Below are positions 22,609 to 35,643 of a stretch of DNA of 64,000 nt, in pieces (position 1 is the first letter of the stretch; every line of letters starts with the position of its first letter). The notes below the pieces were generated by a model that saw nothing but the letters and a program-made list of their open reading frames with translations, searched no databases and was not told where the DNA came from. A program made the position numbers and the translations under genes. The DNA comes from Bisporella sp. PMI_857 (lineage: Eukaryota; Ascomycota; Leotiomycetes; Helotiales; Helotiaceae): the NCBI GenBank assembly GCA_021307315.1, contig JAJSPD010000052.1, forward strand, positions 1-64,000, in the 5' to 3' direction.

Positions 22609-24340
22609 ATGCCGGTGCCAGAGCGCTCGGATTCCGCAGCGCACGGTATATCGCCAGAGCTTAGTGCTGCTATTACCGAAAAGGTCAAGAAAGAATGTAG
22701 GCTACAGATCTTCCCCTCCTAGCCTTGTATTAATATTCGTCATAGTGATGGAGCATCTGAAGCAGACTGGCACACCGGTCGACAGCCAGAAGCAACACTG
22801 CTGCAATGCAATTATTCATCGGCGAGATCATGATCAACATCGTCTCCCACCCCAACTGCTCGAAAAGTCTCCCTCTCCGGTACAACATACCAAACCAGCA
22901 TATCCCCCAGCACCAGCCGTAGAATCGTATCCCTCCGAACCCCTCAAACCTCAGCCTTCAAGTCCTGTCGAAAAGCCATCAAATGTACGGTTCTCCGATC
23001 AACTACAAACGCAACCAAGACCAGCGGGCGGCCCAAGATCATTCTCGTCACTCGAGCTGTCAACGATAGACCAGAAATGGGGAAGGCTGTTTGATAGCAA
23101 CGGCGATCCAACACAGAGGCTAGGTCAATTTTTACGGGGTCTTGCGAATCATATTGTCTGTTCATGACAACAGCTTATAGAAGCATGTACTAACATATCC
23201 AGATCGCTGAATTTAATCCGAAAAGGAGTATCGTGGTTACGCCGGTCAAGATGGCCACTTACTATAGTACTTGTATGTTTAATTGACAAGAGTTCGAGAT
23301 GCTTAATAGTAACTTAACGACCAGATGCTCTAGAACCGGAGGTACAACATTATGCGTGTAAGTAGTGATGACATGACTATATTGATGTAGGCTTACGCAC
23401 TGTAGCGATATTTAAAGCTCAATCGAATGAGCAAATTTCAAGGCTATATCAAGATTTAGGCTGCGAGCACCACTTAGTTCAAGATGCAACATTCGTACCA
23501 ATAGTTCCAGCACTAACTCCTGTGGGATTCGCCCGTAAGTCATAGAATAAGATTGCAAGCTATAGGACTTTTTGTACTGACTGAGCTTATTTGTTAGGTT
23601 GGATGAGCCTCCATATAATGGCATACCCTGATCAAGAAGCTAAGCGGCTGGAAAAGGCTGTTCTAGATCTTCCCATTGATGCCGATGGGCTAACCGAGGG
23701 AAAGGCAGAACGTCTTCCTAAGCAGATTTCGAGACATTTGTTACCAGAAAAAGAAGACCGCGACCCGAAGATGTTGATTGAAACAGTCGTGGCCAACTTT
23801 TTTGAAGATCTAGGAAGTACAAAAAGACGAGAGGCTTCTAATATCGCATCACCGACCCTCAGCCGTCATTCGCCTATTGCAGCAGTTCGTACGACGAACA
23901 CTCGTCAACAGCGACCTGTTGAAATACACCAAGCAACAGCCTCACCCCCTCAATCAAAACAAATAGAGCGGGAGCGCAAACCATACTCTGGAGCACCATC
24001 GGTCCCCTCCAATGTTTCAACATCCAGCAACGAGGATGGAAGTGTCAAGACTGAACGTGAACGTCAGCCATATACCGCCCAGCCAAGTTGCTGCAAGGTT
24101 TATACAGATGGGAGAAGTCTCAACTCTGGGCCTCGACTCGGTCGTACAAACTCGACAAGCCAAAGAAGAGAAACACCAGATGACAGGTTACCAAGCGAGA
24201 ACCGAACACAATGCAACGCACGCCAAACGTATGCACGAGGACAGTCGTTCTCAGAGAGGGAAAAGTATCGAGGCGCGCCGGCCGAGGACTGGTATCGCGA
24301 GCCACCCAAAGGCAGAGGCTACGAAGAAAACCGGTATTAA
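22609..24340 (+). CDS. DUF7514-domain protein
   Basis: Six exons: 22609-22696, 22746-23155, 23203-23272, 23325-23357, 23406-23534, 23598-24340. They total 1,473 nt (490 aa) and every phase closes. The introns are 47-63 bp; the second shows TACTAACATATCCAG. The start ATG at 22609 gives MPVPERSDSAAHGISPELSA, and splicing yields KKELMEHLKQ. A Pro/Ser-rich linker precedes the conserved domain from W141 (WGRLFDSNGDPTQRLGQFLR). It continues across exons with RSIVVTPVKMATYYS, LYQDLGCEHHLVQD, TPVGFARWMSLHIMAYPD and LDLPIDADG, and ends near LPKQISRHLLP. The C-terminus is Arg/Ser/Gly-rich and probably disordered. This matches the DUF7514 family, common in Pezizomycotina and of unknown function. The family is recalled from its wording, not from a search. 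Confidence 0.82.
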
Positions 24341-25118
24341 TAAATGATTTGTGGCGAAATACGCACAATGATTAATGGCTTGGCGTAATATATTTGGAAG
24401 TTATATGAATATCTACGATCGGATAACTGAATCAATGAGTACACGATTATGTCTTGATACCAATACTTCCTCTTATTTCTGGTGACTTGTGACCTGCTGT
24501 CAATCATGCTGTTCCCGGATATGTTGTACCTTTACATGTATGTATGTTACTGCACACCTCGTGAACTCTGTATGATTTAATGGAAAACTTTATGTTTTGA
24601 CTCCTCGGATACACTATCAAGCGTATGTACTGTACATGTACATATTGCTTGACTCGATATAAGATTGTGTATTGGTGGCCATTTCATGGGATGCAGGTAG
24701 TAGCAGATCCTGGATACTGGAACGCTTCTTATGCAATTGTGATGTAACTCTACGTCTAAACAACATCAATGCTAAGCTAACGTAGTTATTCGGCATTCCT
24801 TTCTACACTTTTAATGGTGAATCAATACTGCGCAGCCAAAAGGCTCTGCACCGTAACAGAGTTGAGAGTCGGCGGTCCATGACATCGACCAACATCTGTC
24901 GACAACATAACTGAATTTCGTTCCAACGCGCTCCAAAGACGTACTAGAGTTATTTGAACGTCGTTTGAAAGGAAAACGAAGAAAGGGATTTGCTACTCCA
25001 AATGCCGAAGCGATTACTCCCTGCTTGCAAAGGTTAAATGGAAATCGAATCTGCAGACTTCATTCACCAGCTGTTAGCCAGTCGATCTTGCCCAGTCGAA
25101 AGGTCACGCCATCTCCCC

Positions 25119-25158
<40 letters not shown>

Positions 25159-26370
25159 AAACCTAGAGGCCTTATACGTAAATATTGAGATATTATCTGA
25201 AGTTCCACCCTCCCTGCTTCTGCTTCATACCACAATTTGCTGGTTATGGGAAACTCGGGATAGCCCAATTGGTTGCTTACGTATATGTAAGAGATCCTGA
25301 GATATCGGTGAGGCTGCAATTGCGATACGCAATAAATAAACCCTGGCTCGATTCCAGCAGCCCTTATTGGTAAGCCATATTCTGTGGAATCAATAAGGAA
25401 TGATTGCTCTATGTCCTACCCTCGTTCTAAACTTCAGGATATACGAACCCGAAATCTTAAAACGTTACTGTAATTCCCTTTGCTAAAGGCTGATATGAGG
25501 CTGTAAAACATTTGATACGATCATCCCATGCAGGTGGAATCTAAGACTACCTTTGTACAGGCCCAAATAAACTGCGGGCGGGGTAGGTGTGGAAAGGGGA
25601 ATACTGTGGCCCGACTGGAAAGTATAGGGTAATATTACCCTTGGAATAATCTTCTCAGTATGCTGTGGTTACTGCTACAGCCGCCCAGCTTTTATCTTGT
25701 ACGTGGGTACGGGGTTCATCCGCGCTCAATAAAGTTTCCAGAAGCAGGGCATCCTCTTCAGGTCTCGGGTGAGGATGAAATAACCCCGCTTCTATACGCT
25801 TGCAGCTGTCGTGTCACGGTAGCGCTAAGCAATGTGGCACAGGGCGTGTTTCTGGTGGCACCTGGGACCAACACAGGGAATTCTAATTTCGGGCGATATA
25901 TTACCCCTGAATATTCTGCATATGCTATGTGATTTTGAGGTCTATACGCCGCCGTGGACAGGGGCGCCCAGGGGCCTGCAGTCATGGGCCTTAAACCAAC
26001 AATTTCACCCGTACGTCGTATTTGAGCCTACCTATATAAGTCAGGAAAAGTCGTTCTCAAGTACAGCGACGCCATAGCGACGAGCAGCATTCCAATATTA
26101 AGCTATCTCAATACGATGATAGTCAAAATATAAAGGTACGTCTTACTCCACGTGCTGGCTCGTACTGGATCAACACTGGCGCGCTTTCAAGAGCAGGGAC
26201 CGGCAGGCCTTCCAACAATGTCTCGAGGCAAGTAGCCAGCTGCCTGACTTCCCAAACTACGAGATCATTGGGAACGAGCACAGAACCCTATAGTCGTTTA
26301 CACAGAAATAAATACTAACATAAATTTTACGGAGTTAAAAGATCCACTCCCATCGACTCAGCATCCCAAC
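24341..26370. other. Intergenic with a dinucleotide microsatellite
   Basis: No gene supported. The only clear structure is the (AT)n(GT)n tract at 25119-25158. The frame leading into the next gene stays open upstream of 26371, so missing 5' exons of that gene may lie here. Confidence 0.5.
25119..25158. repeat. (AT)n-(GT)n compound microsatellite
   Basis: About 9 AT units run directly into about 11 GT units. Confidence 0.9.
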
Positions 26371-28404
26371 GTGCCGACGGTGCCATCGGCACATTCTTGG
26401 GTCTTAGAATATCAATTACGCGGAAGAATACCTATTCCCTTGGAAGAACACCGATTCTCAGGATTTGATCAGCGGCTGGTTGAAAAGGATACATTGTTTA
26501 CAATAAGATACGGGATGAGAACTGGCCCAGCCGACAGTACTACAGCGGCCGTTGGGGAAGTTGGGAGACGTATCATCATCGTCATTGGCGATGGTAACAT
26601 CGACATCGCGAGCAGGCAGCAGGAATGGGAACATTCTCACTATTTGCTGCGAGGGAATCCTGCAGGCTTTGGTCAACATGCTGCTTTAGAGCCTCCAGTG
26701 ACTAAGAAGACACTGAGCGAACTCGATGTCAATAAAATCTTCCACAATCCCAAGCTGCGGCATGATATCAATTTTGATCCGGATCTGCACTTCAGACCAA
26801 ATCTAGACGGCGAGAAGGGCAAGATAAAGGCTGAGAAGCACAATGCCTTTTATGAGTTAATGCAGATACAGCTTTATCACGTTCTCACAAATCGAGAGGG
26901 TTTTCATAACCAGTATGGAAACACCGATTGGTGTTTACCTGCCACTTTGAGAGCTATTCGAGGGATATTAGAAACACTGGTTCCTCAACGAGATCGGCCG
27001 TCAGTAGAAGAGACTTTCAATGTTGATCTACTCATGCAGCAATTTTATAAAGGGGTGGCAGATTTACCAAAATTGAGTCAATGGGTATCTCAGTTTTTGA
27101 AATGTCATTGCGCGCCTATGAGAGACTGGTGGGTTGATGAGATGGCCACGCAAATTAGCGTAGGCGACCAAGAAGGCGATGTTGCAAAGCTGGTGTTAGG
27201 TATACGTAACCTATTGGGAGTTTTGGAAGCGATGAAGCTAGTGAGTTTCTGAGACAAGAAAGATTGCGTACTTGTGCTGATGTATCTATAGGATGTTGCA
27301 AATCACCAGATTAAATGCCTTAGATCCTTTCTCATCCAGGACACAATTTCCTTTGAGCAGAAATTCTTCTTGAGAAAAATTGCTTTGGGTAAAGTAAACG
27401 TTGGGCAGGCTCACACATGGTTGAGGAACGCAAGGAGCTTACCAGATATTGGTTTCGTGGCTCAGTCAAAGGATAACTTCTGGGATTTCATGAAAGCATT
27501 AGTACACTTGATTCTCCACCCGACGAATACACCTTATCCTGACACCTTCGTTTGGGACACAGAACGCCTGTACAAACTCAACGCAGATATAGCAGATATG
27601 ATCAAATTAGAGATCTGTATGCAATTGTTTCATACACTGCAAGCAGACAGTAGAAGACAGGTAGCATGGCGTATGGCATGCGATGATACCCCCGTCACGT
27701 CGACCGTCGCCTCTCCCTCTACAAGGCCTGCCTCTCCAGCCGACAACTCTATTCCTTCTCCTCCAGACCCCGTTCTTCCATCGCCATCCGATTTTCTCTC
27801 CATTCGCGCATCAGGATGTCATCGCAGATACTCGCATCTAGAAGATAATGCCGTCACTTCATCATTTCCTAGTCCACGATCATCACCGCTATCCTTGGCC
27901 TCAACTCCAGACCATGCACCGTCGCCGCTCTGCCTCTCTATGCCTTCTGTCGACACCTCTCCACACGTTCGTTCCTCTCTTCAGGCAATTCTGTCATCCT
28001 CCAATTCCCCCGACAGGTGGAGCATCCTCGCCCCAGACCTCGCCCTCCAGATTCTTCGCTCTACGACCGCAAATCTCACTCGGCTGCCGCAAGACGAAAT
28101 CGAGCTTGCCTCCTATCTTTCTAACACTGGCTCTGGGCCATACCGAGATGCTGAGCGCAAAGTCCTTGTCCAGTTGTGCCCCGTGCTACGAAAATTAGTG
28201 GACTTGTACATGCCCTTGACATGTACACAACTGTTCGACGCCGCAATTCGTCAAAAGAGTACTACTTCAACCCAGGATTGTGGCGTTAAAGAGGAGATTG
28301 AGGATATAGCGACAAGAATAGCACATATTGGCGTTCTGCATTGGCATATATGGGCTGACCTGCTCTATCAAGGGAATCCTGAGGATGTGACGCCGACAAG
28401 TTGA
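26371..28404 (+). CDS. Tcp11-domain protein (SOK1-like), start uncertain
   Basis: Exon A ends at 27240, the intron is 27241-27291 (GTGAGT...CTATAG) and exon B is 27292-28404. The conserved block starts at PPVTKKTLSELDVNKIFHNP and runs through LRHDINFDPDLHFRPNLDG, WCLPATLRAIRGILETLVP, RPSVEETFNVDLLMQQF, LKCHCAPMRDWWVDEM and, across the splice, LEAMKLDVANHQI. It then reads FEQKFFLRKIALGKVNV. This is the T-complex-11 domain of yeast SOK1-like proteins, linked to cAMP/PKA suppression. A Ser/Pro-rich insert (about 27690-28010) interrupts the C-terminal half. Position 26371 is a GTG, and the first in-frame ATG is at 26515. The stretch before PPVTKK (for example VGRRIIIVIGDGNIDIA) is not what I expect in this family, so the N-terminus is unresolved; an acceptor at about 26663 would exclude it. 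Confidence 0.78.
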
Positions 28405-31400
28405 TAACCCACTTCAGCAACCTTACCAGCGCAATAAAACACCTCTGGGCTTCCTTATCTTTCGAATCTGCGTGGTATAATGCTTTCGCTGTCGTTAACG
28501 TACATTCTTTCGGGTTCTTTCATGAGATGGTCTAGGCTTAGTTTTGGATGGAGGTTGGAGGACGATTTCTTTTTTTGACGACAGAAGGTATCATTTGGGC
28601 ATCTCAGCTCGGTGGAATATTTGTATTGGCCTTGTAGCATGAGTGAATAGCTGTTGTGACTTTGTAGCTGTTCTGCATATTCCCACGCCCGATTTCGGAG
28701 GAGTGTCATCCACAAACTTTCGATGTATTGTAATGTACAGGTAATTTTATAGTTTGCATAAGTTTAATTACCGCAAGTGAGGCTACCAGAGTCCGGTGAT
28801 TGTCTGTACCATCAGTGTAGGTACCAACCAGGCTTATAGACAAGTTTCATGACATAAATTTTGCGTGATATCAAAAGAGAATGAAAAATCTTGCAAATAT
28901 GAAGCGGTGAGACTAGACTTTAAATTGGTCATAATAAATGAACGAAGTAATTCATCCAATCCCTTTCTTAAAAGTTTACACAAGGACTCAGCCTTGGCAG
29001 GATTTAGATGGCCGGGTTACGATGCTGATTATCAAAACTGCACCACTACCACCAGAATAGGAGAAGCGTCATCTTCCCGATAGAAGAGCTGGATCAGCTA
29101 AACCAGTGTCGAAATATGGTGAGGAATCTTAACAGCTATTAATATCCATATGCTCTATCCAACCTTGCCCAAATCGTCTGGCCAAAACGAAGTCCGGGAT
29201 CTATTACCCTCAACACTTCCAAAAGTTGAAGCAAGCACGGGCGAATTGCGAGTGATGCTGTCATCAATTCATTGATTGACCCAAATATCCAATTTCGGCG
29301 GGTTGTTGATAAGTCCAAGGCCGATAATGTCACTTGCAAAGCGGACGTTCTGAGTAGGTCTTTCGCAGACAACCCCTGATAGCCGCAACTTTCGAGTCTG
29401 CGAATGTTTAGATATTGAGACAGCAAAAGGTATCCATGTACTAGGACTTTACCCATGAAACCCCAGACCCATTGCGTCACCAGTGGTTACTGGGTAGATT
29501 ATTATGAATGCCCGTATCTCTTGCCACGTCATAGTTACAGTTGTGTCCTCCGCTTCGTAACCCAACTCACATAGCGTCGACTAGTTGCCCAACTCGCAAA
29601 GTCGCGAAGTCGCCCATTTGACTGCAGCCCTTGGCCATTCTCTTGCGGATATGGTAATGAGTTGAGAATATTCTACCCGCGGAACTCGTGGATCTAAAGA
29701 GGAGTTGCCACAGCTGACGATGACTGAGCTGCTGGAGCAGCTAAAAATCGTAGAAGGGTCAAATCGGACTACCATATTCTTTAGATTTTGGTATAAGCAG
29801 ACCAAGCGCTTGTTTTGATTCTATGCGTCGCGCACTATCAACCGACATCTTGTGTTTGCTTCGACGTACCATCTCCTGTCCCGTAGAACGAGGGAGCACC
29901 AGTCTACATCACCACCGTATCCTCACTTTGCCACCCTGCTCCAGGAATTCGTGCGCTCAAGGGTGGTATGATTAAATGATGAGTGGTAAGTTGTGAAGGT
30001 GCGTTCCTTGTGGTCGCGGCTTAGAATGCGGAGGAGGGGGAGGGGAGTATCAGTGCAGAGATGACGCCGTTGAAAATCTGCGAAGGTCAGCATCGTCAAG
30101 ATCAAGTCTCAAGGTAAGAGCTAACTGAATAAACAGAAGAAAGTTGCCGGTATACTCTGGAAAGGGAGTCCACGGCCATGCCGTGACCTTGGTGCTTATG
30201 ATGGATCTGCCTTGTGCGGAACGGATGCTACTTTCAACGCCAGCTTCTGATCTTGCAGATGACGACTGCACGTATTGTTGTAGGTTTCCTTGAGCTTGAG
30301 TTCGAATTACCCACTTCAAAATCAACCTCGGGTTCGGGGAAATCCTGAAGTATTGGTTGATCCCTGAACAGCCAGTCATTCGTCGCACTCTCTCATTCCG
30401 ATTCTTCGGAAATGCTTGTGTGGTAGAAACTGAAATACAACGAGATCATGGGGGCGGAGCGCAAGACTGGGTGCTGAGCCAAGGCCCGCCGAATACCGCG
30501 TATTATTCTCACAATGCACAGAGCACAATACTTCACACTTTCCTGCTCCCTCCGATCTGATATGGAGTCATAAAATCAGAGCTGGTCGAGCTGTTCCATA
30601 CAACAGCCCAAAGCTTCCAATGATTCCAATGATATGCCATCCTTAGGAACTACAAGTACTAAAACCGTGGGACAGGAGCTAGTGAGATTAAAATCGCACC
30701 GAGTCGCGCATATGAGGGTTTAATAAATAGTTAATAACGCTGAGCCAAACAGCCCGAGCGGTAGGAAAATTTGTAATATTTATACGATGTGTACAGCAAT
30801 GCTCAGCTACTATCGGGTATCCACTTTCTCGAGATTCGACCACTCAATCTTGAAAAATGCTCTCTCCATCTTTATCGCTAACCTTTCGTGCTGAGCTATA
30901 TTTTTCAGTCTTGGTGATGATGGCCAGCGATTAGGTTGGACCTTAGACCACCAACTTGGTTCAGGTAAAATGCGACAGTCTCCTGTGAATCATCTTAGAT
31001 CGATCTTGTGCACAAATAAATATGTTATTACCTACCACAAGGTTCGTCGTATCTGAGGCATCGTTAGCGTCCCCTATTATGTTTTGCACGGTACGACAAC
31101 AAACCTGTACCTAATCTTATCTACACTGAGAACACACCTTTTCTTGTGAGTCGTCTCGTAAGTTTGACACCAGGCTCGGACTGTGAAACGAGCATGGCCG
31201 CACTTGAATTTAACTAATATAAAGTCACACATAAACGCTGCTGCCTTTTTTAACATGAAAGATGTTGTAGCCGATCTGAGTTTGGCAGGGAATCTACGTT
31301 GGTTTCGTATCAGAAAAGTCTGATTCTATGCCACGTACGACTTGATCTATTAATTGAGTTCGATAAGAAGAAAGTAACACATGATCGCAAATTCGAAACG

Positions 31401-31520
31401 GATGTGGGATCATTTAGAATGAGGAACGACATGTCACTCGACCAAGGTAGTTCTGGGCCATTTAGCTTGACACCAGATGCATCGAAACCAAGCAACTCCA
31501 ATTTCAAGCCAAAAGATGTA
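28405..31520. other. Gene-poor stretch
   Basis: Several minus-strand frames (29139-29480, 29581-29805, 30050-30388) are open but share no recognised domain and do not join through convincing introns. I see no repeats of note. Confidence 0.45.
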
Positions 31521-31862
31521 CAGTGAAACCTGGTTATATCGGAATGCTCCGTGCCACCCCAGCATTCCGATATATAGAGGTTTCCGGTATAGCGAGTTTC
31601 ATAAATACGTATAACTAAGCATAAAAGTATAAAAAGTACAAAAAGCTTATACATATATCACGTGTTTATTAAAAATGAGTATTATTAAGTAGGATTTCTA
31701 CGCTTTTTACATCGGAACCTAACAAATTTTCTGCAAATCCATTCCGATCACGATATAAAACGGATTCCGATATACACAGCCAAAAACCGGCCGTTCCAGA
31801 CTTCCTTTCCGATATATAGAGGTTTCCGATATAAGGAGTTCCGATATAACCAGGTTTCACTG
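31521..31862. mobile_element. pogo-type MITE, 342 bp
   Basis: Perfect 24-bp terminal inverted repeats beginning CAGTGAAACCTGGTTATATC, flanked by TA on both sides (31519-31520 and 31863-31864). This is the classic end sequence and target of pogo/Tigger-type elements in the Tc1-mariner superfamily. No coding capacity. Subterminal copies of TTCCGATATATAGAGGTTTCC occur near both ends. Its ends differ from those of the coding element at 32324-34154, so that element is not its obvious parent. Confidence 0.87.
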
Positions 31863-31864
31863 TA

Positions 31865-32323
31865 TGTGCAACACAATACGAGATCCATGTCGGAGGGTGT
31901 CCACCTGAGGAATCATTCTTCGCTACCCCGTCTTTGCGTGAAGGCCCCACTCTTATCCACAGCAGGGGCTTTGCTAATGTCGCTTAATAGGCCAGGGCCA
32001 AAAAATTCAAGCTGTGCCAAGCTACAATAGCGCCTCTCTCGGCGCTGAGCAGCCAAAGTTGAGGGGCCGCCTTGGATTCTCGGCTCGGCACTCGCGCATT
32101 TTTTGTTGGTGGAACGGGAAGAACGGGAAGAACGGGAAGATGTTGAATTCGAGTACTCGACAATCGACTCAGACTTTCTCACCTAAACTTGATTAAAGGA
32201 ACATTAATTTTCTAATATTTCCATAAAATTAGAGGACCGCACTTCACCGATGAAAGGGACTTTTTTAATCGTCAGTTCAATAATACAAACGAATATTGAG
32301 AAGTATCCTCTACATATAACGTA
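31865..32323. other. Spacer between two pogo-type elements
   Basis: No gene. A short imperfect tandem repeat of GAACGGGAA (about 32112-32141) is the only structure. Confidence 0.5.
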
Positions 32324-34154
32324 GTCCACTGTCCACGGTCTACCCGAGCGCACGGTCCACCCGATCACTTCCCCCGACCACGCTACATTTCTAGATTTAA
32401 ACTTGAATATAACCACCAATTGTTATGGCGCCAGCTTCAAATGAAAACAAAATCAATCTGGCTATGCAAGCTATGCAGAATAGTCATAAACTTAGCATAC
32501 GACGTGCCTCCCGGCTTTACAATGCTCCATATAGTACCTTACGCGATCGAATTCACGGTGTACCAACCAAAAGCAATACCAGGTCACCTACGCAAAAACT
32601 CACCGAGTTCGAAGAGCAGACAATCGTCCAATACATACTTGAGCTAGATTCGCGATCGTTTCCACCCCGGTGTTGAAGATATGGCCAACCGACTGCTCCA
32701 CAACCGCGACGCATCACATGTCGGCGTGAACTGGGCTTCAACCTTTGTACGACGACAACCAGAGCTCCAGACACGTTTTAATCGAAGAATCGATTACCGA
32801 AGGGTCCAATGCAAAGACCCTGATGTTTACCAAAAGTGGTTCAACCTGGTACGCAATATAATTGCAAAGTATGGAATTCAAGAAGGGGACATCTACAATT
32901 TTGATGAGACTGGGTTTGTGATGGGTCAAATCGCGTCGCAAATGGTAGTAACAAGCTCAGAAAGACGTGGGAAGCCTCGGCAGGCTCAACAAGGGAATCG
33001 GGAATGGTCTACCGTAATACAGGCAGTATGCGCTGACGGTTGGGCAATGCCACCTTTCATTGTTGTTGCGGGGAAAAACCATCTCTCATCCTGGACCCAG
33101 AACAGCCTATTACCACTAGATTTGATCATTGCTATATCTGATAATGGGTGGACGACGATTGATATTGGTCTAGACTGGGTTCAATGGTTTGATCAGGTTA
33201 CCAAACGCCGTTCTTCTGGTGTATATCGCCTACTAATTCTTGATGGCCATGAAAGCCACCACTCTACTAACTTCGAGCTATATTGCAAGGAAAATAATAT
33301 TGTTACCCTTTGTATGCGAGCTCATTCTTCGCATAAGCTCCAGCCTCTTGATGTTGGCTGTTTTGGGCCTTTAAAACGTGCATATGGGTCAGCAATTGAG
33401 GATCTCATCCGGGCGCATATCACTCATGTTTCCAAGGAGGACTTCTTCCCCGCATTTTACAAAGCATACACAGCTGCTATTACAGAATCCAATATCCGGG
33501 GAGGCTTTCGAGGGGCAGGGCTTGTCCCTTTCAACCCGGATTATGTGATTTTACAGCTTGATGTGAAGTTATCTACACCAACACCTCCAGGAATGTCCTT
33601 TGGCCTCCCCCAAGTTTGGGAACCAAAGACGCCAAGCAACCCCATAGAAGCGCAATCTCAGACTGATTATGTTAAGAACAAGATCTCCAATCATCAAACT
33701 AGCTCTCCAGCGTCCATTTTGGCCAGCATTGACCAGTTTGCGAAACGTGCGAAGAAGGTTATGCACGAGTTAGCTCTATTAAGGGGGGAGGTCGAGTCAC
33801 TTCGGAAGGCAAATGAGGAGCTAAGCCGGCGCCGGAGGACAAAGAAAGGACGTGTACGAGCTGGAGGATCACTAACTATACAGGAAAGTCAGGATCTGCA
33901 GGCCGAGCAAGAGGTTGAACAGCAAATACAGCAAGAAATACGTATGCAAGGGGGCCGGAAAATGAGGCAAGAAACGCGAGGGCGTTGCTGTCGTACTTTT
34001 GGAAAGTCTGGTCATAATGCGCGAACTTGTAAAGAAGATGTAGAGATATCTGAAGATGAGCATCCCAATTAGTTTTAATTGATTGTGCATGCTGTTGAGA
34101 TATTTCAAATTAAACGTGGGGTGGTGGGGGAAAGTGATCCGGTAGACCGTGGAC
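32324..34154 (+). mobile_element. pogo/Fot1-like DNA transposon, 1,831 bp
   Basis: Ends share GTCCACGGTCTACC and a GATCACTT block, read inward from 32324 and from 34154 in inverted orientation. Both ends abut TA (32322-32323, 34155-34156), the usual pogo target. The left end carries an internal duplication (GTCCACT before GTCCACGG, and a second CGGTCCACCC), so it is longer than the right end. One transposase frame lies inside. Confidence 0.75.
32425..34072 (+). pseudogene. pogo-like transposase (CENP-B/DDE_1), one frameshift
   Basis: The N-terminal piece 32425-32676 is a helix-turn-helix DNA-binding region (RRASRLYNAPYSTLRDRIHG, then LTEFEEQTIVQYILELDSR). The main piece continues from about 32671 in another frame at GVEDMANRLL. 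The CENP-B-type domain follows, then the catalytic core with acidic residues in IYNFDETGF, LLILDGHESHH and LQPLDVGCFGPLK. It ends in a coiled, charged region and an imperfect zinc knuckle, RCCRTFGKSGHNARTC, in which the second cysteine appears to be Phe. Overall length from start to stop is 1 modulo 3, so the lesion equals a one-base insertion or two-base deletion near 32665-32675 (after SFPPR). The catalytic core is otherwise uninterrupted. Confidence 0.85.
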
Positions 34155-34178
34155 TATGTTAAATCATACACGCTTTTC

Positions 34179-35643
34179 CTAGTCACTATCTAAATCTATA
34201 GAGCATGTTTTCTCAGACCATCCTCCGCCATGTGTCGCAGGGGTATTCTGTCGACATGTAACTGTAGCTTTCCGAGATTCCAGTTTAAACTGTATACATT
34301 CCCCCCACACTCTCCCATCACTGGTCGCCGGACTCTCACGCTCGAGCGAGATAAGCCAACGAGCAACTCTTCCATGAAGCTTTGAATCCCACGGCCCTTC
34401 GCGTCTTTGTTCAGCTAATAACATTCCGACAGCCTCGTTTCGGAGTTTCGAAATCCGGCATTTCGTGGCGCAGAGGTAGAGAGCTGGAATAATGCCCTCT
34501 TCAAAATTGAATGATTTTGTTCCTTTTTCATGTTAGCTGGACTATCGCATCTTTCCATCGTGCTTCGAAATGCAATTACTGACCAACCGCGTATATAGAG
34601 TTCGCACATTCATATTCGACAACGTCGTTACAAACAGTGAGAAGCTTTCTAAAGTGCTGTTCTAACCCGTCGTAGCATGTTTCTGGGGTCTGTAGCATAC
34701 TGGACAGGCGCAGCAGAAGAATAGTGACCTCAAAACTCATAGAATTGGAACGTGCCAGTGGATGAGCTGTTATATCATCCTGGTATCCCTGCAACGAATT
34801 GAAAGCAGTAAACCAGAGATTGATGCTTTGGAGGATATCTTCTCGAACCCCCATCCACTTTTCTGGTATCTCTTCCCTGGCCGTGAAATGGAACTGCAAT
34901 GTAGACAGGTACGTATTGTAGGCATTTTCTAGAAGTATATCCCGACAACTTCTTGCATCCTCTAGATCCAGAAATTTCTCTGGTACTGTTGTAGTTGAAT
35001 ATGGAGGCGCGTATGCAGAATAGGAACATTGTTCCTCAATTCCCAGGGCAAATATAACTTGTATGTCGTTATTGACGAAAATGCTGGCAACACTTGAGCC
35101 AACAAGAGGTCCAAAAACCGATTGGCCATTTGAACACGGTGTTGACACAAAGGATGAATGGCAGGCGACCAGAACATGCCGGCAAAAGTAGATATGCTGT
35201 ATTGCGAATTCGTTATTGCCTGCGAAGATGTCAAATAACGCAAGCGCAAAAGCTGGAATCAGGAATTCTGCAGTATCATCACTACCCTGTCGTCCGCCTA
35301 TCAAGGTTTGGAGTTTGAAAATGGCCTTCTGATACTGCTCCAAAGCAAACTTATAATGCTCATCCCGAATGCTGGTGAATTTAAGCATGTATGCCCATTT
35401 ACAGCTCAGGTTAAAGCTCTGCATCATTGCTCCTGTGGCTACAATAGTATGACGCACACATGAATTAGTTATCGATTCCTGGAGCATGGTACGCATGAAC
35501 GCCTGAATCTTATATTTGCTCCGTGAACCAAAAAACAATGTTACGTTGTTGATGAAATTCTGGAAATATAGTTCTTCTTGCTTGTCAAGACCGCTGACAG
35601 GAGCTACCGATAATGCATTTAATGGGTAGCATTCACACTCCAT
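34179..35643 (-). CDS. Fungal transcription-factor-like protein, zinc cluster incomplete
   Basis: Two exons: 35643-34584 and 34522-34179. The 61-bp intron has GTCAGT, GCTAACATG and AAAAG, and both ends are in phase 1. The body is the fungal-specific regulatory domain that follows Zn2Cys6 clusters: VRHTIVATGAMMQSFNL, then the spliced block SFNFEEGIIPALYLCATKCR and LLAEQRREGPWDS. Such proteins are usually nuclear regulators. No full zinc cluster precedes it. Directly upstream, after a possible acceptor (ACTGACTTTACGTAG), sequence reads CLRRTKAGMECECYP, which resembles the second half of a cluster with one Cys changed to Arg. The first half was not found. The protein may therefore be a DNA-binding-deficient relic or use an unseen exon. 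Confidence 0.7.

Noticed and set aside
25258..25360. tRNA-like boxes (TAGCCCAATTGG and CTCGATTCCAG)
   Set aside because: The A-like and B-like words are present, but D, acceptor and T stems do not pair and the spacing would need an over-long intron.
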